DNA from: an uncultured Bacteroidota bacterium
Lineage (GTDB): Bacteria; Bacteroidota; Bacteroidia; Flavobacteriales; Flavobacteriaceae
DNA: 59,033 bases
Assembly: GCA_902608795.1 (NCBI GenBank)
Contig: CACLPI010000006.1
Span: 1 to 59,033, forward strand
Direction of reading: 5' to 3'
Shown one piece after another: positions 42,611 to 50,956 of this stretch. Below the pieces are notes generated by a model, which did not search any database, was not told the origin of the DNA, and saw only the letters and a program-made list of their open reading frames with translations. Each line of letters opens with the position of its first letter. Position 1 is the stretch's first letter. Made by a program: the position numbers and the translations under genes.

Positions 42611-44779
42611 TTGAAGAAGTTAGAAAGAACATTGTCATTGCCAGGGGCAATTGCCGTCAGTATTGGCGGAATGCTTAGTGGTATATTTGTTCTTCCTGGA
42701 TTAGCAGTAGGAATTACCGGCTCATCAGTATGGTTGGCGTTCTTAGTAGCAGCACTTTGCATTCTTCCCGCGGTTCTCTCGAAGTCAGAGCTGGGAACAG
42801 CCATGCCAAAATCAGGCGGAACTTACGTATATATAGAAAGAGCGTTTGGGCCACTATTTGGAACCATTGCAGGAATTGGCCTTTGGCTTTCGCTGCTTTT
42901 AAAAAGTGCTTTTTCTTTGGTTGGACTAAGTGCATATTTATATGTGGTTGTAAACATTGATGAATCGTATACAAAAGCGATTGCCCTTTTAGCACTTCTA
43001 CTAATATTTTTACTAAACGTATTCGGCTTAAAGAAAGTTGAAAAGACCCAATTGTTTATCGTTTCCATTAGTATAATTTCACTAATCGTAATCGTTGCTT
43101 TAGGATTTAGCTCTTATGATACCAAGCTCACCGAGCCAGTCTTCACTGACGGCACAAACGGGTTTATTGCTGGGGTTGCTTTTTTATATATTTCTTATGC
43201 GGGTGTTACAAAAATTGCTGCCATCGCAGGAGAGATTAAAAACCCAGCCAAGAATCTTCCACTCACAATGATCATTTCATTGTTTTTGATTACCACCATC
43301 TATTGTTTGGTGGCACTTGTTTTAGTGGGGAACGTAGAAGCCTCAATTTTAGCCACAGACATCAAACCCATACACACGCTCTTCCAAACTATTGGAGGAG
43401 ACACCTTTGGTTTAATTGCCGGAGTTGTTGGTGTATTAACACTGCTTTCAATGGTAAATTCAGGTGTTTTAGCCTCATCAAGATTTCCTTTTGCCATGTC
43501 AAAAGATGGACTACTCCCAAGCTATTTAGCTGGGATTAACTCAAAATTTATGACCCCTGTGTCAGCGATTCTTACAACTTCAACACTAATCGCACTAGCA
43601 ATTATTTTTTTAGATGTGGTAAAGATTGCAAAACTCGCGAGCGCATTCAAAGTCTTAATGTTTATTTTCAACGAGCTTACAGTTATTGTTTTGAGAGAAA
43701 CAAACGCACAGTGGTATAAACCAACATTTAAGTCTCCCCTGTACCCATATGTGCAGATTTTCGGAATTCTTAGCGGAATAGTTCTTTTAGCATTTCTTGG
43801 TGTTATGCCTGTTATCTCTGTGATTGGGGTGGTTGTTTTAGGCTTCTTAATATTTTTAGTCTATGGAAGCAAGTCCGATAGAAGCGGAATAGCATCAAGC
43901 TATGGTATTATGTCTTTCTTTTTTAAAGGCGCATCCAAAATCAGAGAATATACCGATGACACAGAAGACACAGAAGACGCTATTACTACTAATGCCGAGG
44001 TTGTTGTTCCGCTGCTTGGGGATGAAGAGTCTCCAGAGATGCTTGTTGAGATGGCTTCAGCACTAAATAATAACAACTCTGTACAAGCTTTTGACATTAC
44101 AGAGGTGCCAAACCAAACAGACTCCTCTGTTTTTATGCAAGACTCGCCCGCTTCGACATCGTTGAAAAGAAGAATCAAAAGGTTGTCTGATTCAAAAAAC
44201 CTGTCAGTTGGCTTTGACGCGGTAGTAACCTATGAGTTGTCACAAACAATAAACAGACTAAGCTCACAAGAAACATGCAAATGGCTTGTAATGGGCTGGG
44301 GCGCAAGACCAAACTCAGGCATTTTTATCAGCAATCCAATAGGATGGCTGTTGGCGAATATAAATTCAAATCTAGCACTATATAAAGATAACGGCATAAG
44401 ATATATTGGCAAGGTAGTATTGGCCCTAAGACCCGGCAGAAAGGATAAAAACTTTATCGGAATAGCTAACAGCGTTTGTAAACACTTTGGAGCAACCCTA
44501 ACCCTTCTTCATGTTATACCGGAGAAAAGCAGAACAACCGAAACCATCAAGCACAGATCAGAAGAAAAATTAAGACAATCAAAAGTAAAAGCTACTGTTG
44601 AGGTGGTAAAAAGCGACAAGCCTGTTGAAACAATTTCAGAAATCTCCGCCAGCTATGATCTCTTAATTCTTGGAACCCCCGAAAAAGATAACTGGATTAA
44701 GGTTTTGTTTGGAGGAGGAAAAGACAAGTTTACAGAAAGAGCAGCGTGCTCGGTTTTAAGAATTACTTTAAAAGACTAG
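42611..44779 (+). CDS. APC amino-acid permease with C-terminal USP-like domains
   Basis: 722 residues. The first about 420 form twelve membrane helices of the APC superfamily, beginning [22 protein letters not shown]. The soluble C-terminal part (about 460-722) looks like two universal stress protein domains. The first includes [20 protein letters not shown], and the second ends in the nucleotide-loop-like [20 protein letters not shown]. Transport may therefore be tuned by bound nucleotide, a design known in other bacteria. The start is TTG at 42611. Its TAG shares CTAG with the lepA stop. Confidence 0.88.
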   Translation: MKKLERTLSLPGAIAVSIGGMLSGIFVLPGLAVGITGSSVWLAFLVAALCILPAVLSKSELGTAMPKSGGTYVYIERAFGPLFGTIAGIGLWLSLLLKSAFSLVGLSAYLYVVVNIDESYTKAIALLALLLIFLLNVFGLKKVEKTQLFIVSISIISLIVIVALGFSSYDTKLTEPVFTDGTNGFIAGVAFLYISYAGVTKIAAIAGEIKNPAKNLPLTMIISLFLITTIYCLVALVLVGNVEASILATDIKPIHTLFQTIGGDTFGLIAGVVGVLTLLSMVNSGVLASSRFPFAMSKDGLLPSYLAGINSKFMTPVSAILTTSTLIALAIIFLDVVKIAKLASAFKVLMFIFNELTVIVLRETNAQWYKPTFKSPLYPYVQIFGILSGIVLLAFLGVMPVISVIGVVVLGFLIFLVYGSKSDRSGIASSYGIMSFFFKGASKIREYTDDTEDTEDAITTNAEVVVPLLGDEESPEMLVEMASALNNNNSVQAFDITEVPNQTDSSVFMQDSPASTSLKRRIKRLSDSKNLSVGFDAVVTYELSQTINRLSSQETCKWLVMGWGARPNSGIFISNPIGWLLANINSNLALYKDNGIRYIGKVVLALRPGRKDKNFIGIANSVCKHFGATLTLLHVIPEKSRTTETIKHRSEEKLRQSKVKATVEVVKSDKPVETISEISASYDLLILGTPEKDNWIKVLFGGGKDKFTERAACSVLRITLKD

Positions 44780-46572
44780 TCGTTTAATTTTAACACAGCC
44801 ATAAAAGCTTCTTGAGGGATTTCAACACTACCAACTTGACGCATTCTTTTCTTTCCTTTTTTCTGGTTTTCTAAAAGCTTTCTTTTTCTGGTTATGTCTC
44901 CGCCATAACATTTTGCGGTAACATCTTTTCTTACAGCCTTGATTGTTTCACGGGCGATTATCTTTGTCCCAATGGCCGCCTGGATCGGCACGTCAAACTG
45001 CTGTCTTGGAATCAATTCTTTAAGTTTCTCACAGATTTTTTTACCAATCCTGTATGCGTTGTCAGTGTGAATAAGCGCCGACAAAGCATCAATCGGTTTC
45101 CCGTTCAGAAGAATGTCAACCCTTACAAGCTTAGATTGTTGAAGCCCAATAGGAGAGTAGTCAAAGGAAGCATAGCCTTTCGAAACAGTTTTTAGCCTAT
45201 CATAGAAATCAAAAACAATTTCTGCTAATGGCATATCAAAAATTAACTCAACCCTTGTAGTGGTTAAATATGTTTGACTTTTTATAACCCCTCTTTTTTC
45301 AATACACAAAGACATAACGTTTCCGATAAAATCAGATTTTGTAATAACAGCAGCCTTAATAAAAGGCTCCTCAACCCTATCAAGAGATGACGGGTCGGGC
45401 AAATCAGAAGGGTTGTTTACAAGAATGATTTCTTCTGGGTGTTTTTTTGAAAAGGCATGATAAGAAACATTGGGAACCGTGGTAATAACAGTCATTCCAA
45501 ACTCTCTTTCAAGCCTTTCCTGAACAATTTCCATATGCAACATGCCAAGAAAACCACACCTAAAACCAAAACCCAAAGCAGCAGAGCTCTCGGGAACAAA
45601 AACCAAAGAAGCATCATTAAGCTGAAGCTTTTCCATGGCACCTCTAAGCTCTTCGTAGTCCTCGGTGTCAACGGGGTATATGCCAGCAAAAACCATTGGT
45701 TTTACATCTTCAAAACCAGAAACCGCAACATTTGTTGGGTTTTCAAAATCTGTAATAGTGTCTCCAACCTTCACTTCTTTTGCTTCTTTTATACCGGTAA
45801 TTAGATATCCAACATCGCCTGCAAAAATTTCAGTTTTCGGTTTTTGTTTAAGGTTTAGTGTTCCAACTTCGTCTGCCCCATAAGATTTATTGGTAGCAAC
45901 AAATTTAATTTTTTGATTTTTTTTGATCGACCCGTTAATCACACGAAAATATGTTTCAATTCCTCTAAACGGATTGTATACTGAATCAAAAATAAGCGCC
46001 TGCAAGGGTTTTGCTGGGTCACCTGATGGTGAAGGAATTCTCTTTATAATAGCAGACAAAATATTTTCAACTCCGAGACCTGTTTTTGCACTTGCTGGAA
46101 TGACATCTTCAGCCTTACACCCTAGAAGATCAACGATATCATCGGTAACTTCCTGAGGGTTAGCGCTTGGAAGATCTACCTTGTTCAAAACAGGGATTAT
46201 TTCTAAGTCATTTTCTAAGGCAAGATAAAGGTTGGAAATAGTTTGAGCCTGGATACTTTGTGCTGCATCAACAACTAGAAGCGCCCCTTCACAAGCAGCT
46301 ATTGATCGAGAGACCTCATAAGAAAAATCAACATGACCAGGGGTATCTATTAGATTTAGCACAAAATCTTCTTCGTCGTGCTCATGGTACATCTGAATCG
46401 CATGAGATTTTATGGTAATACCTCTTTCTCTTTCAAGATCCATATTGTCTAATAGTTGGTCTTGTTTTTCGCGGTCAGTTATCGACCCAGTGAACTCTAA
46501 AAGCCTGTCAGCCAATGTGCTTTTCCCGTGGTCTATATGAGCGATAATGCAAAAATTTCTTATGTTTTTCAT
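44776..46572 (-). CDS. lepA: Elongation factor 4 (LepA)
   Basis: 598 residues, normal length. GTPase motifs are G1 AHIDHGKST (11-19), DTPGHVDF and NKVDLPSA. Domains II and III follow, and the C-terminal region unique to LepA is present with [22 protein letters not shown]. It back-translocates or remodels stalled ribosomes. The start is ATG at 46572. A TACTTTTG promoter box lies 18 bases upstream. It is convergent with the permease and shares its stop palindrome. Confidence 0.98.
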   Translation of the reverse strand: MKNIRNFCIIAHIDHGKSTLADRLLEFTGSITDREKQDQLLDNMDLERERGITIKSHAIQMYHEHDEEDFVLNLIDTPGHVDFSYEVSRSIAACEGALLVVDAAQSIQAQTISNLYLALENDLEIIPVLNKVDLPSANPQEVTDDIVDLLGCKAEDVIPASAKTGLGVENILSAIIKRIPSPSGDPAKPLQALIFDSVYNPFRGIETYFRVINGSIKKNQKIKFVATNKSYGADEVGTLNLKQKPKTEIFAGDVGYLITGIKEAKEVKVGDTITDFENPTNVAVSGFEDVKPMVFAGIYPVDTEDYEELRGAMEKLQLNDASLVFVPESSAALGFGFRCGFLGMLHMEIVQERLEREFGMTVITTVPNVSYHAFSKKHPEEIILVNNPSDLPDPSSLDRVEEPFIKAAVITKSDFIGNVMSLCIEKRGVIKSQTYLTTTRVELIFDMPLAEIVFDFYDRLKTVSKGYASFDYSPIGLQQSKLVRVDILLNGKPIDALSALIHTDNAYRIGKKICEKLKELIPRQQFDVPIQAAIGTKIIARETIKAVRKDVTAKCYGGDITRKRKLLENQKKGKKRMRQVGSVEIPQEAFMAVLKLND

Positions 46573-46589
46573 CGGCTATTCTGAGTGAA

Positions 46590-46597
46590 CAAAAGTA
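46590..46597 (-). promoter_or_regulatory. Promoter -7 box for lepA
   Basis: The minus strand reads TACTTTTG, matching TAnnTTTG, 18 bases upstream of the ATG. A second TACTTTTG occurs at 46652-46659 on the same strand. No TTTG is found at the exact -33 spacing. Confidence 0.35.
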
Positions 46598-46637
46598 AGT
46601 AAAAATTATTGTTATAAGACTATATTAAAGACTTGGT

Positions 46638-46645
46638 TATCTTTG
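46638..46645 (+). promoter_or_regulatory. Promoter -7 box for dusB
   Basis: TATCTTTG matches TAnnTTTG and is 19 bases before the TTG start codon of dusB, within the 92-bp gap shared with lepA. The -33 element is unclear. Confidence 0.38.
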
Positions 46646-46664
46646 TAAATACAAAAGTAAAAGT

Positions 46665-47654
46665 TTGGTAAGGATCGGAAATATTGAGTTAGGAGACTTT
46701 CCTTTGTTGCTTGCACCAATGGAAGATGTGAGCGACCCCCCATTTAGAGCTCTCTGTAAAGAAAACGGAGCTGACGTGGTCTACACTGAGTTTATTTCTT
46801 CAGAAGGCCTTATAAGAGACGCTGCAAAAAGCGTAATCAAACTTGATATATATGAGAAGGAGCGACCAGTAGGGATACAAATCTTTGGAGCAAACCTCGA
46901 CTCTATGCTACAAGCGGTTGATATAGTTGAAAAATCAAAGCCTGACATAATAGACATTAACTATGGTTGTCCGGTGAAAAAAGTCGTTTCTAAGGGAGCT
47001 GGTGCAGGAATATTAAAAGACATATGTTTAATGGAAAACCTAACTAAAGCAATTGTTGAAAGGACAAAATTACCTGTTACAGTCAAGACAAGGCTTGGTT
47101 GGGACCACGACTCGATTAAAATAGTTGAGGTGGCAGAAAGACTGCAAGACATTGGTTGTAAAGCAATTGCTATTCATGGGAGAACACGAGCCCAGATGTA
47201 TAAAGGCGAAGCAGACTGGAGCTATATAGAGAAAGTAAAAAACAATCCAAGAATGCACATTCCTGTTTTTGCAAACGGAGACATAAATACTGCTGAGAGG
47301 GCAATGTACATTAGAGATCATCTTGGATTAGATGGAGCTATGATAGGCAGGGCCTCAATCGGGAACCCTTGGTTTTTTAATGAGGTTAAACATTATTTTG
47401 AAACAGGTCTTCACAAGCAGCCAGCATCTATAAGGGAGAGGGCAGCTGTTGCAAAACGCCATCTCGAAATGTCGGTTGCATGGAAAGGAGAAAGGCTTGG
47501 GGTTTATGAAACAAGAAGACACTACTCTAACTATTTTAAAGGGGTTGAAAACTTTAAGCCATATAGACAAAAGCTGGTAACAACAGAATCTTCAGCAGAG
47601 ATATACGACATTCTTGACTCTATTTCTGAGAAATTTGTGGAACACTCTTTTTAA
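46665..47654 (+). CDS. dusB: tRNA-dihydrouridine synthase (DusB)
   Basis: 329 residues. The FMN barrel opens with LLAPMEDVSDPPFR. The catalytic cysteine is in DINYGCPVKKVV, and IAIHGRTRAQMYKGEADW with VFANGDINT contain the phosphate-binding residues. It reduces uridines in the D loop of tRNA. The start is TTG at 46665 (MVRIGNIELG). The 3' end overlaps the convergent permease gene by 35 bases, the longest convergent overlap in the window. Confidence 0.95.
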   Translation: MVRIGNIELGDFPLLLAPMEDVSDPPFRALCKENGADVVYTEFISSEGLIRDAAKSVIKLDIYEKERPVGIQIFGANLDSMLQAVDIVEKSKPDIIDINYGCPVKKVVSKGAGAGILKDICLMENLTKAIVERTKLPVTVKTRLGWDHDSIKIVEVAERLQDIGCKAIAIHGRTRAQMYKGEADWSYIEKVKNNPRMHIPVFANGDINTAERAMYIRDHLGLDGAMIGRASIGNPWFFNEVKHYFETGLHKQPASIRERAAVAKRHLEMSVAWKGERLGVYETRRHYSNYFKGVENFKPYRQKLVTTESSAEIYDILDSISEKFVEHSF

Positions 47655-48807
47655 TATAACGAGAGGCTAAAGCAGAAGCAATACAACCCAAAACAACTAC
47701 AACAAAAAACACAAACAAGAAGTTGTTAAGCTCAAAAATTACAGGGTAAGCAAGTGTAGATGTGATCATAAAAACTGACAGTTTTTGTTGTAATACAATT
47801 AGCCCACTGCCAATCAGCACACCTATAAAGCAGCCTGAAACAGCAATCAGCAACCCTTGATAAAAGAATATTTTACCAACTTGATTTTTTGACCCCCCCA
47901 ACACGAGTACTGTTTGAAGGTTTTTTCTTTTTTCAACCCCTATCATCATTAGGGCTCCAAAAACATTAAACAAAGCAACAACAATGATTAAAGAAAAAAT
48001 CAGATAAATAGCAAACTGTTCAGTGTTAAGCATCTTATAAATAGTAGCATTTTGTTGTATCCTATTTTCAATCTTATAATCAGAGCCAAAGAAGGACTCA
48101 ATTTTTTTTGTTGACTCTACTTTGCAATAAATATCAATTGACCCCACAGCCCGACTCCCAAGATTAAAGAGCTCTCTAGCAATGTTTAGATCAAAAAAAA
48201 CAAGGCCCTTGTTTAGCTCTTCGTTTAAAGAAAAAACACCAGAGCTTAAAACACGACGAGAATTCACAAGATCTTTTTCAGATAAAACTTGGCCCTTTCC
48301 AGCCCTAGGAACATACATCACAACAGGGTTTAGTGCGTCCAAGGTGCTGATTCCCATTTCATAAGCAGTACCCCACCCAACAACAATTTCATTTTTCCCC
48401 GCATCAAACCATCTGCCCTGATATAATATTGAGTCAATGCTTTTGTTTGGAAAACCATCGTCTACACCCATTACCCTGACTATCTTGCTATTTTCGTTGA
48501 TTGAAATCAAAGCTTTGTCCTCGTAAGACAAGCCATATTTCAAGTTTTCTTTCTTTAAAAAAGACTTTATCTCAGAAGTAAATTCAAAAGTCTTCCCCCT
48601 GGATGCAGAGATTTTTAATTCCGGAGATATGGATGAAATAAATTCAAGGCTGTAACTTTTCAACCCACTAAAACCTGACAGAACAATAAGCATCGAAGCC
48701 GAGCTTATTATAACACCAACAACAGCAAGAATTGACATGTAGTTTATCGCTGTGTTTTTTCTCTTGGTAAAAAAGTATCTTAGAGCTATGTATCTTGAAA
48801 AACTCAA
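47620..48807 (-). CDS. LolC/FtsX-type ABC transporter permease
   Basis: 395 residues. One N-terminal helix (about 25-45) is followed by a large MacB-like periplasmic domain and three C-terminal helices (about 265-385). It begins RYIALRYFFTKRKNTAINYMS, the usual opening of LolC/E-like permeases. It may move lipoproteins to the outer membrane with a LolD-like ATPase encoded elsewhere. The start is TTG at 48807, three bases after rbfA. The 3' end overlaps dusB. Confidence 0.88.
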   Translation of the reverse strand: MSFSRYIALRYFFTKRKNTAINYMSILAVVGVIISSASMLIVLSGFSGLKSYSLEFISSISPELKISASRGKTFEFTSEIKSFLKKENLKYGLSYEDKALISINENSKIVRVMGVDDGFPNKSIDSILYQGRWFDAGKNEIVVGWGTAYEMGISTLDALNPVVMYVPRAGKGQVLSEKDLVNSRRVLSSGVFSLNEELNKGLVFFDLNIARELFNLGSRAVGSIDIYCKVESTKKIESFFGSDYKIENRIQQNATIYKMLNTEQFAIYLIFSLIIVVALFNVFGALMMIGVEKRKNLQTVLVLGGSKNQVGKIFFYQGLLIAVSGCFIGVLIGSGLIVLQQKLSVFMITSTLAYPVIFELNNFLFVFFVVVVLGCIASALASRYIKKSVPQISQK

Positions 48808-48810
48808 AAC

Positions 48811-49173
48811 TTATTTTCTTAAAGGGTTGTCTAATCCTTTTAATGAGTTTTCAATTTTCTCTATATAATCGAGAGAGTCATCTAGAAAAAACAATAATTC
48901 AGGGACTTTTCTTAATTGTTTTTTCGCTCTTTGAGCAACTTCGTGTCTTATACCTCCAGACTGTTTAGAAATTTCAAGCATAAGCTGTTCAGACATGTTA
49001 GAAGGAAAGACACTTAAATATATTTTAGCAATGGAAAAATCAAGGGTTACTGAAACTTTAGTAATCGAAAGCAAAACACTATAATTTCCTTGTTTTTTAA
49101 GTTTAGTTTGTAAAATTTCTGCAACATCTTTTTGAAGCAGCCTTGAAACCTTTTTTTGTCTTGTTGTTTCCAT
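48811..49173 (-). CDS. rbfA: 30S ribosome-binding factor RbfA
   Basis: 120 residues with a KH-like fold. METTRQKKVSRLLQKDVAEILQ opens the protein, VSVTLDFSIAKIYLSVF forms the strand core, and VPELLFFLDDSLDYIEKI closes it. It assists late 30S maturation and cold adaptation. The start is ATG at 49173. A TATTTTTG box sits on the minus strand at 49210-49217. It is followed after three bases by the permease gene. Confidence 0.95.
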   Translation of the reverse strand: METTRQKKVSRLLQKDVAEILQTKLKKQGNYSVLLSITKVSVTLDFSIAKIYLSVFPSNMSEQLMLEISKQSGGIRHEVAQRAKKQLRKVPELLFFLDDSLDYIEKIENSLKGLDNPLRK

Positions 49174-49226
49174 TTGATAAAATTAGAACATTTACCCCTT
49201 TAATTTAAACAAAAATAAAATTAAAC

Positions 49227-49234
49227 TAAATTTG
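49227..49234 (+). promoter_or_regulatory. Promoter -7 box for the epimerase gene
   Basis: TAAATTTG matches TAnnTTTG and ends only five bases before the GTG start at 49239. Transcription would start at or next to the start codon, so the mRNA may be leaderless. TTTA at 49204-49207 stands near the -33 position. Confidence 0.4.
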
Positions 49235-49238
49235 TATA

Positions 49239-49640
49239 GTGATTAAAAAAATTGAGCATATCGGAATTGCGGTAGAAGACCTTGGAAAATCAGAGGAGCT
49301 TTTCGAAAAATTATTAGGAAAAAAACCCTACAAAAAAGAAAGTGTTAAGACAGAAGGAGTTATAACATCCTTTTTCAAAATCGCAGATCAAAAGCTCGAG
49401 CTTCTTCACGCTACAAGAATAGACTCACCAATAAAAAAATTTATTGAAAAGCGGAAAGAAGGCGTTCATCACATTGCGCTTCATGTGGACAGCATTGAAA
49501 AAGAGGTTGTTAGACTAGAAAAATTAGGTTTTGAATTTATTTCACCAACCCCCAAAAAAGGAGCTGACAACAAGATGATAGTCTTCCTACACCCTAAAAC
49601 CACTAACGGAGTTCTTGTTGAGCTTTGCGAAGAAATTTAA
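49239..49640 (+). CDS. mce: Methylmalonyl-CoA epimerase
   Basis: 133 residues of the glyoxalase/VOC superfamily. IEHIGIAVEDLGKSEELFEKLLG opens the first module. Metal ligands are expected at His (IEHIGIA), the central EGVHHIALHVDSI and the final VLVELCEE. It interconverts the methylmalonyl-CoA epimers in propionate metabolism. The start is GTG at 49239, very close to a promoter box. tRNA-Met follows after 46 bases. Confidence 0.94.
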   Translation: MIKKIEHIGIAVEDLGKSEELFEKLLGKKPYKKESVKTEGVITSFFKIADQKLELLHATRIDSPIKKFIEKRKEGVHHIALHVDSIEKEVVRLEKLGFEFISPTPKKGADNKMIVFLHPKTTNGVLVELCEEI

Positions 49641-49686
49641 GATGTTTTGTGATTAACAAAACATTCATTAATATTGCAAACTGTTT

Positions 49687-49760
49687 GGTCCTATAGCTCA
49701 GTTGGTTAGAGTAGATGACTCATAATCATTTGGTCCCTGGTTCGAGCCCAGGTGGGACCA
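49687..49760 (+). tRNA. tRNA-Met (CAT), elongator type
   Basis: 74 bases. Acceptor GGTCCTA (49687-49693) pairs with TGGGACC (49753-49759), discriminator A49760. The anticodon loop CTCATAA holds CAT. The G1-C72 pair argues against the initiator. A lysidine-type tRNA-Ile2 cannot be wholly excluded from the sequence. CCA is not encoded. Confidence 0.93.
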
Positions 49761-49761
49761 C

Positions 49762-49789
49762 AAAAAACCCCTCAATTGAGGGGTTTTTT
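49762..49789. terminator. Bidirectional terminator after tRNA-Met
   Basis: A perfect 28-base palindrome with 14-base arms; AAAAAACCCCTC pairs with GAGGGGTTTTTT around a short AATT centre. U-runs exist on both strands, so it can serve tRNA-Met and the convergent YceI gene. Confidence 0.9.
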
Positions 49790-49809
49790 ATTGGACCAAT
49801 TTTAAATAA

Positions 49810-50370
49810 CTACATTATTATTAGAGTCACTTCCAACTCGATATCATCAAGAATTAATTTGTCTCCTAGGTTTTCAAAAAAGCTTCCTGATCCGTAACGA
49901 ACATCATATTTCGACCTGTCAAAAACCAGTTTTGCTTTCATGTTTTTTGAACCCTCCTCTTTGTGGAAAGAAACTTTTGCTTTGTTAGTGCGCCCCTTAA
50001 TTGTTAGTTCACCTGTGGCACTATATTCATTTTCTGAAACCACATCCACAGTTTTCAGTGTTAACTCTGAATAATTAAAGTCATTTACAGAAAAAAAGTC
50101 ATTGGCTTTTAAGTGCCCCTCAAGTGACGTTTTACCTCTGCCGGTTAAATCGTCAACCGAAAGCGAGGTCATATCAACTACAAAATTGCCACCAACTAAT
50201 TTTTCATCGCTAAAACTTAAGTCAGCAGACTTGAACGAAAGTGTGCCATAATGTGATTTACCTGAAAGCTGTACTCCTGTCCATTTTACTGAACTTTCTT
50301 GGAGGTTTACTTGATTTTGGGAGAAACCAAAAAAACAGCTCAGGCTTAAAAAGTATATTAATTTTTTCAT
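49810..50370 (-). CDS. YceI-family exported protein
   Basis: 186 residues with signal peptide (about 1-17, ending GFSQ). A lipocalin-like beta-barrel follows, with SVKWTGVQLSGKSHYGTLSF, FVVDMTSLSVDD and LEGHLKANDFF as family features. YceI proteins bind polyisoprenoid lipids in the periplasm. The start is ATG at 50370. It is the only gene on its transcript as far as visible, ending at the shared terminator. Confidence 0.93.
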   Translation of the reverse strand: MKKLIYFLSLSCFFGFSQNQVNLQESSVKWTGVQLSGKSHYGTLSFKSADLSFSDEKLVGGNFVVDMTSLSVDDLTGRGKTSLEGHLKANDFFSVNDFNYSELTLKTVDVVSENEYSATGELTIKGRTNKAKVSFHKEEGSKNMKAKLVFDRSKYDVRYGSGSFFENLGDKLILDDIELEVTLIIM

Positions 50371-50488
50371 GGATTTTTATAATCATTTCATAAAAAACCG
50401 TGCCAGAAAAGAAATTAAGATCTAAACACTATATTTAACGCAAAATCAAAAACTGAAGACATCCTATAGCTAACCCAGCCTCAGACAA

Positions 50489-50956
50489 ATGTTAAATCCA
50501 AAAAACAGTTTAATTAAAAACTATAAATTGATCACTATTTTGGTGATGAGCTTCTTGTATGTGTTTATTGGAGTTAAGCATTTTATAGACCCGCAATATT
50601 TTATAAATATAACCCCCCCACAAATAAAATATAAAAGCTTTGCAGTTTACTTTACTGGAGTTTTAGAGGTGCTAGGAGGGCTGCTTATTTTAAATAAAAA
50701 GACAAGAAAGGTTGGCTCATTTACCCTAATTTTTCTTCTTATCATTGTTTTTCCAGCAAACATATACCTATACCTTTCTGAAACCCCACAACAATTATTA
50801 GGCATATCTAAAACACAAGCTATGATAAGAATGCCTTTCCAGGCCCCCTTAATATTTCTCTCATATTGGCATTCAAAAGAAAAACACCCTAAATGGATGG
50901 ACTACCTTTCTGTAATAGTTTTTGTACCGACAATAATTTATTTTGTTTCAATATAA
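50489..50956 (+). CDS. DoxX-family membrane protein
   Basis: 155 residues with four membrane helices. VFIGVKHFIDPQYFINITPP and TGVLEVLGGLLILNKKTRKVG resemble DoxX/DoxD-like proteins; VFPANIYLYLS is the third helix. Family members are linked to thiosulfate-quinone reductase or unknown redox tasks. It is divergent from the YceI gene (118-bp gap) and its stop directly abuts that of the next convergent gene. Confidence 0.85.
   Translation: MLNPKNSLIKNYKLITILVMSFLYVFIGVKHFIDPQYFINITPPQIKYKSFAVYFTGVLEVLGGLLILNKKTRKVGSFTLIFLLIIVFPANIYLYLSETPQQLLGISKTQAMIRMPFQAPLIFLSYWHSKEKHPKWMDYLSVIVFVPTIIYFVSI

Noticed and set aside
43900-44178. 92-codon minus-strand ORF opposite the permease
   Set aside because: Ser/Thr-rich low-complexity shadow of the Asp/Glu-rich linker region.
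45457-45804. 115-codon plus-strand ORF opposite lepA
   Set aside because: Lies wholly inside a highly conserved gene on the other strand and shows no protein-like features.
49687-49760. tRNA-Ile2 with lysidine-modified CAT anticodon
   Set aside because: The overall sequence is like flavobacterial elongator tRNA-Met, though this is not proof.
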